From positions 1,550,001 to 1,614,000 of the forward strand of contig CBDFFR010000012.1 of the NCBI GenBank assembly GCA_965246845.1: DNA of 64,000 bases, written 5' to 3'. Position 1 is the first letter of the stretch, and each line of letters opens with the position of its first letter. Origin of the DNA: JBBRMW01 sp965246845 (lineage in GTDB: Bacteria > Chloroflexota > Anaerolineae > Aggregatilineales > UBA2796). Shown in pieces: positions 1 through 8,719 of this stretch. A model generated the notes under the pieces. The model did no database searches. It was not told the origin of the DNA and worked only from the letters and a program-made list of their open reading frames with translations. The translations under genes were made by a program, and so were the position numbers.

Positions 1-2
1 GT

Positions 3-992
3 GTCGGTACATCTGCTAACGCATCGCCTGATTCACAGCGCGGCCCTATCCTCATTACTGGTGCGAACGGCTTCGTTGGTCGCGCGTTGGCAACTGTTCT
101 TGGCGACCGGAATATTCCGTTTCGACGGGCGTTGCGCTATGAAGCAACACCAATGACAAGCAGCGTTGTGGTAGGGGAGGTCGGTCCCCAGACAGACTGG
201 CAACCAGCATTGGGCGGGATCGATGCAGTAATCCATCTGGCGGGACGGGTTCATATGATGCAGGAATTACTGCTGGACCCACTGGCCGAGTATCGAAAGG
301 TGAATGTCGCGGGTACACAGCGACTCGCTGCTCAAGCACGAGATGCGGGAGTGCGCCGCCTCGTTTATGTAAGTTCGGTCAAAGTAAACGGCGATCATAC
401 TGTTCAGCCCTTCACTGAAACTGATTTACCTGTTGCAAGTAATGATCCCTATGGACGCTCCAAGCTGGAAGCGGAACAGGCACTGCTGGACCTTCATGCC
501 GCTGGCACGTTCGAGGTTGTCATTGTTCGGCCAACGCTCGTCTACGGACCCGGTGTTAAAGCCAATTTTCTTCAATTGGTACGCCTGGTCGATAGAGGCT
601 GGCCATTGCCCTTTGGTCGCATAAACAACAAACGCAGCCTGATTGCCGCAAGTAATTTGTGTGATCTGCTGCTGCGCTGCACAGAACATCCAAATGCCGC
701 CGGGGAAATATTTTTTGCCAGCGATGATCATGATCTTTCGACCACCGAACTTGTCACGAAGATTGCGCAGCAGTTGGGGCGATCTGTGCTACTCGTTCCG
801 GTTCCGAAGGTGGCGATTGAGTTGGCGGGTCGCCTATTCGATAAAAGCGCGCAGATTGATCGGCTTTGGGGAACGCTTCAGGTCTCGGTTGAAAAAGCCA
901 AAACCCGTTTGGATTGGCATCCGCCGTACACGGTGGACACCGCGCTTGCCGAACTGATCGCATGGTATAGAAACTTGCACAGCAAGACGTAA
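3..992 (+). CDS. NAD-dependent epimerase/reductase, WbpV-like (5' end outside window)
   Basis: This is an extended short-chain dehydrogenase/reductase acting on a nucleotide sugar in the cytoplasm. The frame is open to the left edge. It contains the nucleotide-binding motif GANGFVG at about 60-80, upstream of the first plausible in-window start (TTG at 87), so the gene begins outside the window. Downstream it has the SSVKVNG strand and the catalytic YGRSK (YxxxK). With the WbpL-like transferase (27 bases downstream at the earliest start) and the WbpM-like dehydratase nearby, it resembles WbpV/WreQ. In that family the 4-keto-6-deoxy sugar made by the dehydratase is reduced to UDP-QuiNAc or UDP-FucNAc. 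The superfamily call is firm; the substrate is inferred from the neighbours. Confidence 0.85.
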   Translation, partial: VGTSANASPDSQRGPILITGANGFVGRALATVLGDRNIPFRRALRYEATPMTSSVVVGEVGPQTDWQPALGGIDAVIHLAGRVHMMQELLLDPLAEYRKVNVAGTQRLAAQARDAGVRRLVYVSSVKVNGDHTVQPFTETDLPVASNDPYGRSKLEAEQALLDLHAAGTFEVVIVRPTLVYGPGVKANFLQLVRLVDRGWPLPFGRINNKRSLIAASNLCDLLLRCTEHPNAAGEIFFASDDHDLSTTELVTKIAQQLGRSVLLVPVPKVAIELAGRLFDKSAQIDRLWGTLQVSVEKAKTRLDWHPPYTVDTALAELIAWYRNLHSKT

Positions 993-1054
993 ATCTCATC
1001 TCAAAATGCGAAGGGCGATTGGAAGTCTGTTATGAACTCGCGGGAAACGTGCCA

Positions 1055-2089
1055 ATGGTGATTACATGGGAGATGTTACTCGCGTTTTTCGCATTTATGT
1101 TAATCCTCTTCCTCTGCGCGGCAAGGTTGACCGCCGAGGTGCGCCACCGCGCACTCACTATTGGCCGCTTGGATATTCCCAACGAACGCAGCTCACATAC
1201 GGTTCCAGTCCCACGTGGCGGCGGCATCAGCATTGTCGCGACCTTTCTGGCTGGTATCACAATCATGACCGTGACTGGATGGCTTCCGTCAAACATCGTC
1301 GCGGTGCTGGTTATCGGTGCGCTAGTCGCCTGCATTGGCTACATTGATGATCACAAACCTGTCGCGCCTCTCATGCGTGCTGCCGTACATTTCGAGGCAG
1401 CCATCGCCGGGGTTGCAGCGATGGGTGGCGTCGCTCCTCTCGATTTAGGATTTGTGATTTGGGATTGGGGGTGGTTTGGAAATCTAATTGCCGTTGTCGG
1501 AGTGGTTTGGATGATCAACCTGTACAATTTCATGGACGGCATTGACGGCATCGCCAGCATCGAAGCAATTTTTGTCACTATAGTGACGGGGTTTTTGCTG
1601 TTGGCAACGGGAAATTTGCCTATGGCGCTCATCCTGTTTGCACTGGCAGCCGCGGTCGCGGGGTTTCTCACGCTGAATTTTCCACCAGCCAAAATTTTCA
1701 TGGGTGATGTCAGCAGTGGTTTTCTTGGCTACACGCTCGCAGTTTTAGCACTGACGAGTGCAAAAGCGGGGTTCAATATCTGGGTCTGGATTGTGTTGCT
1801 GGGCGTGTTTATCGTCGATACGTTCATCACGCTTTTACGCCGTTTGCTGCGCCATGAAAAGTGGTATGCAGCGCATAGGATGCACGCTTATCAACATGCG
1901 ACTACCTTTTATAAGGGTCATCGCCCAGTGCTGTCAGGTGTACTTTTGATTGATGTTCTCTGGCTCGCGATGGGGGCGATACTCATTGTTGTCGCTCCGC
2001 AGTTCAGCATTCTGATCAGCCTGATTGCCTATGTTCCACTGGTAGGCGTTGCGCTTTACTTCGGTGCGGGAACGACACGCCCACAATAG
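1055..2089 (+). CDS. Polyprenyl-phosphate N-acetylhexosamine-1-phosphate transferase, WbpL/WecA family
   Basis: This integral membrane enzyme transfers a sugar-1-phosphate from a UDP-sugar to undecaprenyl phosphate, the first step of lipid-linked polysaccharide assembly. Family motifs appear in order: PNERSSH..PRGGG after the first membrane segment, GYIDDH (metal-binding acidic pair), NLYNFMDGIDG, FMGDVSSGF, and the cytoplasmic HRMHAYQ histidine loop. There are about ten hydrophobic segments, and 344 residues is normal for WbpL-type proteins. I chose the ATG at 1055, with a GGGA upstream. A TTG at 1019 would add 12 residues, and an ATG at 1070 is also possible. It lies close behind the WbpV-like gene in a probable operon. 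The C-terminal part after the histidine loop is longer than in MraY and fits the WbpL branch. Confidence 0.9.
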   Translation: MVITWEMLLAFFAFMLILFLCAARLTAEVRHRALTIGRLDIPNERSSHTVPVPRGGGISIVATFLAGITIMTVTGWLPSNIVAVLVIGALVACIGYIDDHKPVAPLMRAAVHFEAAIAGVAAMGGVAPLDLGFVIWDWGWFGNLIAVVGVVWMINLYNFMDGIDGIASIEAIFVTIVTGFLLLATGNLPMALILFALAAAVAGFLTLNFPPAKIFMGDVSSGFLGYTLAVLALTSAKAGFNIWVWIVLLGVFIVDTFITLLRRLLRHEKWYAAHRMHAYQHATTFYKGHRPVLSGVLLIDVLWLAMGAILIVVAPQFSILISLIAYVPLVGVALYFGAGTTRPQ

Positions 2090-2186
2090 TTTCGACAAAA
2101 GATCACGGAGTCAAGGGTGTCAGCCAACGTCGATGCGGACGAGTGCGTCGTGTACTTTCCACCACGTAAAGGTGGCGCAGAGCGGA

Positions 2187-4235
2187 TTATTTGCTGAAGA
2201 CTACCTGAATCCATTGGTCAGTCGTGAGTTGCGTCCTGAATTCGAGAATGGGTTGACCAAGATTGTAGGTCGCTGCCACTTCGGGGCTGGTCTTGATCAC
2301 CGATGCATTTTTGGGAAGTGTGATTTGCACATTCACAGAGTCGCCAACCGTGCCGGGCTGTTTTTGCAGCAAAAGCCGATAGCGCCAGTAATTGCCGAAT
2401 TTCTGTACGATGGCGGGTGTTGTGTACGAGAACTGAAAGCGTTCCGTACCGTCATAATCCACTTTTGTCAAAGTCACGAAATCGACGTACCCCGGCATCG
2501 TGACTGTATTCACCCGCGCTTGCAGGTTGCGCGTCGCAGTTATCTTCGAGCCAACAGGTGCAAACACTTGTAACGTATTGAAATAGTTGATGTCTGTGTA
2601 ATTCTTCAGGTTGAAGCCGGGGTCCTTCATCGCCACAGATGCCGGAAAATCATACTCAATCGAAGTACGGCTTTGTACCGCATTATCGGATTGAATTTGA
2701 ACATCATACGTCAACTGACGTGTGATTGAGCGATTGGACTTGCTGCCCATATTGGTGTCTGCCACCATCAGGTAGTCGTGGTCGGTTGCCGCGTCTTGCT
2801 TGCCAGACCAACCAAGCAAATCGATGGCATCGTTGAGTTTACTCTCCGTGAAGTACAGCATGATGTGCTTCTCACGCAACGCGCGAAAAACCGCATTGAA
2901 TACCGCCGTACTGTTCTCCGGGCTGACACTCTGCCATTGTTTAAACAGCTCTTTGTAAAAGGCCGCGAGAAAACGTTTGTGCGGCGCATCAGGTTCATCC
3001 GAAGCGCGAATCTGATAAACGACCTCACGGAAATTTGCAGGAGTTACAACCTGGTTGTAACCCGGTACCGTAATACTCCCGAACCCTTGTAAAATGGCCT
3101 CGAAACCGTAAATGTCGATAGCGATCACACCATCGACGGGAGCGTGCGGATTTTGACCGTTATCGTAAAACCACGCCGCCATTTTTGCGGTCGACGGAAA
3201 ATCAGCGTACCAACTCCCGTCCCACGCCGTATAGATCGGCTTTTCTCGCTGAATCCACCAGGCAGGAACTGTTATGTTGTTTGCCAGAGCCGCTGGAGGC
3301 GGTAATGGGCTTTTGTCTGATGTCGGCTGGTAATCGAAATCAGTAATTTTCAGACGCCGCATACTCAGCCACCCATAGGTGCTGATGTACCCGCCAGAAG
3401 GACGTAATTCATCGCTGTTCTGCGCCAAAACCAGGTAGGTTTGTGGGTCGTCGAGTCCCATCGCTTTTGTCAAAAGATCGGGCGTGTTCAGCAATATGGT
3501 ATTTGCATTTCTGAGTTCCGCCTCATAACTGATCAGCTCTTGCACGGTCAACACGAGCGAGGAGGGAACATCTTCCATACGAAGGGACTTGATTCTCTCA
3601 TCAGCGGACTGGAAGTGATTGCGCGCGTTAAGCAAACTGCCCTGTCCAAGTCGTAAAAGCTCTACCGCCCGCGCCCCTGCGCTCGATTGGAAGGTTGATG
3701 TATTTTGATTGCTATTGAGTTGCAAAAGAAAGTAGATCATGGGTTGCATACCGGAAAGCATATCTGACGCACCATACGCGACCTCTCGTGCGATGGTCAA
3801 AGTTTCAATAGTTGCTCCAATATCTTTTCGGATAGGAGAGAGAAATCGAAAGACACCCACTTGATTTTGCGCGGTCTCCAACGTATCGGTCAGATTTTTC
3901 AGTGCAAAATTCAAACGATCAAAGTCATCGGTTTTCAGATCGGAATATGCGCCACCCGCTGTCGTTGTCAATATACGCTGCAACTCGCTCCATGAACCCT
4001 GCACACGGGCATTTGCATCGGTCACAAGGGCCAAACTGCCGACACCTGCAAGCGCCAGGAGAGCAATGCAAAGAATAAGGAGGTACTGCCACCTGATTTT
4101 TTTAGCGAGGCGTTTTACGCTTCTGCGCCAGTTGCGCTTGTGCCGTTTGCCTTGTTTGCTTGCTGAACTGGCAGGGGTTACACCCTTGCGTCGAGGGATG
4201 GATGTCGTACTTGGTTCGTTTTCATCTGAGATCAT
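2187..4235 (-). CDS. DUF4012 domain protein, membrane anchored, exopolysaccharide-associated
   Basis: The 682-residue protein has a basic cytoplasmic N terminus of about 50 residues, rich in Lys and Arg. One membrane segment follows (around residues 52-72, LLILCIALLALAG), then a large extracytoplasmic part. The middle holds the DUF4012 hallmark: LVLAQNSDELRPSGGYIST, followed by a serine/threonine-rich region and a C-terminal beta-rich domain. DUF4012 proteins are common in actinobacterial and Chloroflexota polysaccharide loci, and their biochemical role is not known to me. By fold region they resemble LytR-CpsA-Psr neighbours, so a role in polysaccharide attachment is a guess. It is convergent with the WbpL-like gene (98-base gap) and divergent from the dehydratase gene. 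The ATG at 4235 is preceded by a GGTGAAAG ribosome site. Confidence 0.8.
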   Translation of the reverse strand: MISDENEPSTTSIPRRKGVTPASSASKQGKRHKRNWRRSVKRLAKKIRWQYLLILCIALLALAGVGSLALVTDANARVQGSWSELQRILTTTAGGAYSDLKTDDFDRLNFALKNLTDTLETAQNQVGVFRFLSPIRKDIGATIETLTIAREVAYGASDMLSGMQPMIYFLLQLNSNQNTSTFQSSAGARAVELLRLGQGSLLNARNHFQSADERIKSLRMEDVPSSLVLTVQELISYEAELRNANTILLNTPDLLTKAMGLDDPQTYLVLAQNSDELRPSGGYISTYGWLSMRRLKITDFDYQPTSDKSPLPPPAALANNITVPAWWIQREKPIYTAWDGSWYADFPSTAKMAAWFYDNGQNPHAPVDGVIAIDIYGFEAILQGFGSITVPGYNQVVTPANFREVVYQIRASDEPDAPHKRFLAAFYKELFKQWQSVSPENSTAVFNAVFRALREKHIMLYFTESKLNDAIDLLGWSGKQDAATDHDYLMVADTNMGSKSNRSITRQLTYDVQIQSDNAVQSRTSIEYDFPASVAMKDPGFNLKNYTDINYFNTLQVFAPVGSKITATRNLQARVNTVTMPGYVDFVTLTKVDYDGTERFQFSYTTPAIVQKFGNYWRYRLLLQKQPGTVGDSVNVQITLPKNASVIKTSPEVAATYNLGQPILEFRTQLTTDQWIQVVFSK

Positions 4236-4590
4236 TATGTGTCTTTCACCAGATTAGCCCCACCATTGTAGAAGAACGATTGCAACTATACCACGCACAA
4301 TTATAAATTCACGCTAACCATGACACATGGTTTGTGTTGGAAATATTCATCAATCGTCATTCAAAAACTTTCAAAAAATCTTGAAGCTGTTGGGTTTATC
4401 TTCGCACACATAGGAATTATGTACCAGATTCTTTTGTTAGTTATACTCCGCTTCGTTGAGAAAACTTGTGATCGTTCCAAATTCATACACTTTTGACAAT
4501 TCCTTAATGATACGGTCAACGGGTTTTTACAAAAGTGCAGTACAATCTAACCATCAATTTCAATTGGAGGCGGGTATATGCGGAGAATTC
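4236..4590. promoter_or_regulatory. AT-rich divergent intergenic region
   Basis: These 355 bases separate the divergent DUF4012 and dehydratase genes and are clearly more AT-rich than the flanking genes. They must carry promoters for both directions. Candidate -10 hexamers TATACT (4442-4447) and TACAAT (near 4540) face the dehydratase, but neither has a convincing -35 at the right distance. The GGAG at 4579-4582, just before ATG 4591, is the probable ribosome-binding site. No operator palindrome was found. Confidence 0.4.
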
Positions 4591-6528
4591 ATGCAAATTA
4601 AGCACGCAATTGTATTGAGAAATCGTCATTTTTTCATTATGGATATTATTACCATTGTAGCTGCATGCTTTTTCAGCTTCTTTATTCGTCTGGAATTCAT
4701 GCTTTCAACGGCACAACTGCAAGGCGCAGCTTTGTTCGTTTGTATGGCTCTGCCGGTCCAGCTTGGGATCTTTACGACATGCGGGATGTATAGCCGATAT
4801 TGGTACAACGCAGGAACAAGCGAGCTATTGCTTGTTGCCCAGTCGTGCATTCTCGCCGGATTGGCAACCTCCGGTGCCGCTTTACTCATCTGGTCGGTTG
4901 CCCCTTCACTTCAGGAATCATTACCCCGTTCAATACCAATTATAGAAGCCGGTATTCTGGCGTTGTTCGTTGCTGCATCGCGCTTCAGCCAACGGGCATA
5001 TCAACATCGCCGACGTTCATTCAGACATTCGAGTGCTTCCGACGCATCCGAACGTATCCTGATCGTCGGAGCCGGGCATACAGGCATTCAGGTCGTAGAG
5101 TCATTGATACGTAATACTAAAGCAACAGTCGCTGGCTTTCTGGATGATGACCTGGACAAGGTCCACACGTGGGTTCACGGTACAAGAGTCATCGGTAAAC
5201 TCAGCGAACTGCGCGGTGCTGTTCAGCAACACACAATTACGCTTGTGATCGTGGCGATGCCATCCGCCGCGGGGGATGTGATTCGTCGCATCGTCCAAGA
5301 CTGCCGGACGCTGGGTGTTAACTATAAATCTATTCCCAGCATGAACGATCTTGTCAGCGGGAAGATTTCGCTTAACACCTTGCGCCCCATCTCCATTGAT
5401 GACTTGCTGCGCCGTCCTGCCGTGAATCTGGATGTCGCTGATGTTCAGCGGCAGGTTTGCGGTGCATGTGTGATGATTACCGGCGCGGGCGGTTCCATCG
5501 GATCGGAACTGGCGCGGCAAATCGCTAAACATCATCCGGCTCAATTACTGCTTGTCGGGCGCGGAGAAAACAGCCTCTTCGCGGTCGAAGCGCAGCTTAA
5601 AGCCGAGTTTCCGCACGCGACGTTTCAGTTGTTACTTGCCGATGTGCGTGACCTTAAACGGATGGACAGCATTTTTGGGCAATGGCATCCCAAAATCGTG
5701 TTTCATGCAGCCGCCCACAAGCATGTTCCGATGCTGGAAGCTAATCCCATCGAAGCGATCATCAATAATGTGATCGGTACCAATAATCTGATCGAATTGT
5801 GTATTCGCCATCGTGTTGAACGCATGGTCATGATTTCAACCGATAAAGCAGTCTCTCCCACGAATATTATGGGGATGACCAAACGTGTGACCGAAATGCT
5901 GATGATCAACGCTGCCATTCGTAATCCGGGGCGGTTTGTGGCGGTACGCTTTGGAAACGTTCTGGGAAGTCGTGGCAGTGTCGTTCCTACGTTTCAAAAA
6001 CAAATCGACGCCGGTGGGCCGATCACCATTACCAGCGACTCTATCACGCGCTTCTTTATGAGCATCCCCGAAGCTGCCCGGTTGGTACTCAAGGCAAGTG
6101 TGATGCAAGAATTCGGTTCGCTGTTCGTATTGAACATGGGCGAACCCATCCGTATTCTCGACCTCGCACACGACATGATTCGGTTGAGCGGCTTGCAGCC
6201 AGAGAGCGACATCGAGATCAAAATCACCGGACTGCGACCCGGTGAGAAGCTGCATGAGGAACTTTTTTGGCCTTATGAACGTTCTCAGGCAATCGAAAAA
6301 GGCGCGTTGTTCACAGTTCAAATTCAAGAAGACATTCAAAAGATGGTCACTCAACAACTGGAGCAAATTCACGTGTTAATGCGTGAAGCACAAAACAACA
6401 ATACGGCGATTGTACGAGAACTGCTGCCCACCATTGTTTTTGCACTACCGGAAACTGCGAAGACCCTCCTGCCGGAAAAAGCTGCTTTCGCAATGCTCCA
6501 TCCAGCGCAGCTATCCGGGCAAGTGTAA
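4591..6528 (+). CDS. UDP-N-acetylglucosamine 4,6-dehydratase-type membrane protein, WbpM/PglF/CapD family
   Basis: This membrane-bound nucleotide-sugar dehydratase has an N-terminal bundle of four hydrophobic segments (first ~150 residues). A first Rossmann domain follows with GAGHTG near residue 155, then the catalytic Rossmann domain with GAGGSIGSE near residue 297. Around residue 416 comes STDKAVSPTN..GMTKR. This is the WbpM-type active site, where the usual SYK tyrosine is replaced. At 645 residues it matches full-length WbpM/PglF. In the family it converts UDP-GlcNAc to the 4-keto-6-deoxy sugar that a WbpV-type reductase uses. ATG 4591 is chosen over upstream in-frame starts because of the GGAG six bases before it and because it begins right before the first membrane helix. 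Confidence 0.9.
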   Translation: MQIKHAIVLRNRHFFIMDIITIVAACFFSFFIRLEFMLSTAQLQGAALFVCMALPVQLGIFTTCGMYSRYWYNAGTSELLLVAQSCILAGLATSGAALLIWSVAPSLQESLPRSIPIIEAGILALFVAASRFSQRAYQHRRRSFRHSSASDASERILIVGAGHTGIQVVESLIRNTKATVAGFLDDDLDKVHTWVHGTRVIGKLSELRGAVQQHTITLVIVAMPSAAGDVIRRIVQDCRTLGVNYKSIPSMNDLVSGKISLNTLRPISIDDLLRRPAVNLDVADVQRQVCGACVMITGAGGSIGSELARQIAKHHPAQLLLVGRGENSLFAVEAQLKAEFPHATFQLLLADVRDLKRMDSIFGQWHPKIVFHAAAHKHVPMLEANPIEAIINNVIGTNNLIELCIRHRVERMVMISTDKAVSPTNIMGMTKRVTEMLMINAAIRNPGRFVAVRFGNVLGSRGSVVPTFQKQIDAGGPITITSDSITRFFMSIPEAARLVLKASVMQEFGSLFVLNMGEPIRILDLAHDMIRLSGLQPESDIEIKITGLRPGEKLHEELFWPYERSQAIEKGALFTVQIQEDIQKMVTQQLEQIHVLMREAQNNNTAIVRELLPTIVFALPETAKTLLPEKAAFAMLHPAQLSGQV

Positions 6529-6642
6529 AAATATAATTGGGGTATACTGCTGTGTGGAGCGCATGACAAACGCGTATATTTAGCGTTGCACAGGTATTTA
6601 ATACCCGCATACCTCGACTTCTGGTTCAAAAAAGGAGAACTC

Positions 6643-7818
6643 ATGACGCCTCGTTCCACTCGCAAAACCGGTACGACAATCGCCTTGCTCACATTGGCTT
6701 TTGTCTGGGGGATATTTCCCCTATCCCGCGTAGCAACTGCATATCAGGCAGTTCCAACCCAACTGCAACAACAATTGATCTTGAAAACTGGCAAGGTGCA
6801 GATCGTACTTGGCGATGGTACAAAGGTTACCATCGATAGCACGACGACACCGCCAACCGCGAACTCACTATCTCCAAATGCGGCTGCTGATGCCCGACCG
6901 TCACCCATATTGCTCCCGGCTTCCGCGCCGTTGGCAATCACGCTTGACGCCACGACCGGATTGCCGCTTGCGACGGTAAGTTCAGGTCAAACGTTCAACA
7001 CCAACATTGCTGGTGGTGGCGCGGCTGAACTGAACACGACTGTTCCCGCGATAAACGACAAAACTGTCACCATCGTGACCACTATTAGCCCCGGTACGGT
7101 TGCAATCGAACAACAGGCAGACACCAACCCCGACTCCGGCAAGACCAACTTCCGGCTTTTTACCCCGATTGGAACGCTGACGATGGATGTTCCGGCAACC
7201 GGGCTTCTCACAGTCAATGTCGAAATCGCGACCCCACTCGGCAGCATTAAGTCTGAAACGCAAAACGGCGCTAATAGTGTTGCCCAAGTCGAGATGCCCT
7301 CGACTGGTATCTCCGTGAGCGCTGTTGCGGTCTCAGGGTCGCTTTTGGTGAAAACTATCAATGGACAGACAACTACCATAGATACATCAACGGTCGCGCA
7401 GGCTGCACGTTCTAAATCAGTGGCAGTAGCAGTGAAGCCCACGGGTGGAAATACTTCATTCCCGGCCAGATTACTGGTCGCACAGGCCACAGGTTCCAAC
7501 TTCTCAGTGATTCTGTCCGCGTCGGATATTGCCCAACTGCAAAGCGGTGGTTTGGCCGCGTTGCTGCCGATCTTGCAGAAAAATCTCGTCGGCTCGCTGC
7601 TCTCTGCTGACCTGATCAGCGCACTCCAGAAAGTATCGACAACGCCGATCACTGAGTCTGTGATTCCGCAACTGGAAGTATTGAACACCATCTATGGTAG
7701 GCTCGTCAGTGGCAATCCTTCCCCTGAACAATTACAGTTCGTTCAGGAGGTGACAGTCACCTCGACCCAATGTGCTTCTCCGGCTGCCTCAGGCGTCGGT
7801 GGCGTGGCTTGTTCGTAA
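6643..7818 (+). CDS. Secreted protein of unknown function in the polysaccharide locus
   Basis: I do not recognise a domain in this 391-residue protein. The N terminus is a clear signal peptide: basic MTPRSTRKTG, hydrophobic IALLTLAFVWGIF, likely cleavage after ATAYQA. The mature part starts with a short beta segment (LKTGKVQIVLGDGTKVTI) faintly reminiscent of FecR-type sandwich domains. It continues with a long, Thr/Ser/Ala/Val-rich, beta-prone region and a more helical C-terminal third (about residues 270-370). It ends with two cysteines (CASP..VACS). ATG 6643 follows an AGGAG site at good spacing. It lies 114 bases after the dehydratase gene and is closed by a strong terminator, so it is probably the last gene of that transcript. 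Confidence 0.65.
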   Translation: MTPRSTRKTGTTIALLTLAFVWGIFPLSRVATAYQAVPTQLQQQLILKTGKVQIVLGDGTKVTIDSTTTPPTANSLSPNAAADARPSPILLPASAPLAITLDATTGLPLATVSSGQTFNTNIAGGGAAELNTTVPAINDKTVTIVTTISPGTVAIEQQADTNPDSGKTNFRLFTPIGTLTMDVPATGLLTVNVEIATPLGSIKSETQNGANSVAQVEMPSTGISVSAVAVSGSLLVKTINGQTTTIDTSTVAQAARSKSVAVAVKPTGGNTSFPARLLVAQATGSNFSVILSASDIAQLQSGGLAALLPILQKNLVGSLLSADLISALQKVSTTPITESVIPQLEVLNTIYGRLVSGNPSPEQLQFVQEVTVTSTQCASPAASGVGGVACS

Positions 7819-7855
7819 ATCGACACCGCCCTGCGCAGGTTGCGTAGAACACGGG

Positions 7856-7883
7856 GGGATGCCGTTCAAGGCATCCCTTTTTT
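7856..7883 (+). terminator. Rho-independent terminator
   Basis: Perfect 8-bp stem GGGATGCC/GGCATCCC (7856-7863 and 7870-7877) with a six-base loop, followed by six T. It ends transcription after the secreted-protein gene, before the convergent phosphatase gene. Confidence 0.9.
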
Positions 7884-7906
7884 GTGTTCGCCGAGGCCGG
7901 TTACCT

Positions 7907-8707
7907 CTACAGGGTCAGGCTACTAACAATCGAGCGTTTTTGATAGAGCGAAACATACTCTAACCCGGCTTCTTTTGCTGCGTCGCGCGCCTCTTTGAAA
8001 TTACCACCGATATTGTCTTGATGGTGGGCGTCGCTTCCCAGCGCTATCAACCGTCCCCCCATCTCTACATACCAACGCAGTGCATCGACCGTCGGATGCA
8101 GTTGCTTTACGGTGCAACGCAGACCTTTGGTATTGATCTCTGGTGTGATGTTTTGCGCGATACATGCCGCCCAGAGCTGACGAACGGTTGCTTCGTAGTC
8201 GCGAATGTCGAATTCTCCGTAAACATCGAATCCGGTGCGCTTTGGCAAATCGATGTGCGCAAGTATCTCGAACCCACCTTCTTCAACCATCTGCGTAAGT
8301 TCCTTGAAATAAAGACCAAATGCCTGGGCAGGACTACGCGCACGGAAATAGTTCGGATCGAAAACGTTTTCGTCACCATACCAGTGCAGGCTGCCCATCA
8401 CGAGGTCGTAAGGGTAGCGTTCTAGGACAGGTAAAATTTTACGCCGCCAGCGATGCGGTTCACCAACTTCAACTCCGGCCCGGATGACAAGCGCCGGAAA
8501 TAGTGATCGACAACGCTCTATACCCGCAAAATAGCGATCTGGATCGTAGAAACCCAGGTCGACATCCAGAATGTGACTGTTGAAATGGTCAGTGAACGCA
8601 ATTTCCGTCACACCACGCGATATAGCGGCTGCGCACATGGTCGCCATCGATACATGGCAATCATGGCTGTTATCAGAGTGGACGTGATAATCTATCCAGT
8701 TGTTCAT
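7907..8707 (-). CDS. PHP-family phosphatase, histidinol-phosphatase-like
   Basis: The 266-residue PHP-domain metallophosphatase has HVHS at residues 8-11, FTDH near 38-41, GSLHW near 130 and a C-terminal SDAHH. These are the usual multinuclear metal ligands. Sequence style is closest to HisJ/HisK histidinol-phosphate phosphatases. However, no histidine-biosynthesis gene is near, and it lies 12 bases downstream of a Wzc-type tyrosine autokinase. In Gram-positive capsule loci, a PHP phosphatase (CpsB/YwqE) next to such a kinase dephosphorylates its tyrosine tail. Phosphotyrosine phosphatase is therefore the contextual alternative. PHP membership is certain; the substrate is not. Confidence 0.8.
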   Translation of the reverse strand: MNNWIDYHVHSDNSHDCHVSMATMCAAAISRGVTEIAFTDHFNSHILDVDLGFYDPDRYFAGIERCRSLFPALVIRAGVEVGEPHRWRRKILPVLERYPYDLVMGSLHWYGDENVFDPNYFRARSPAQAFGLYFKELTQMVEEGGFEILAHIDLPKRTGFDVYGEFDIRDYEATVRQLWAACIAQNITPEINTKGLRCTVKQLHPTVDALRWYVEMGGRLIALGSDAHHQDNIGGNFKEARDAAKEAGLEYVSLYQKRSIVSSLTL

Positions 8708-8719
8708 GGTGGAAAACTC

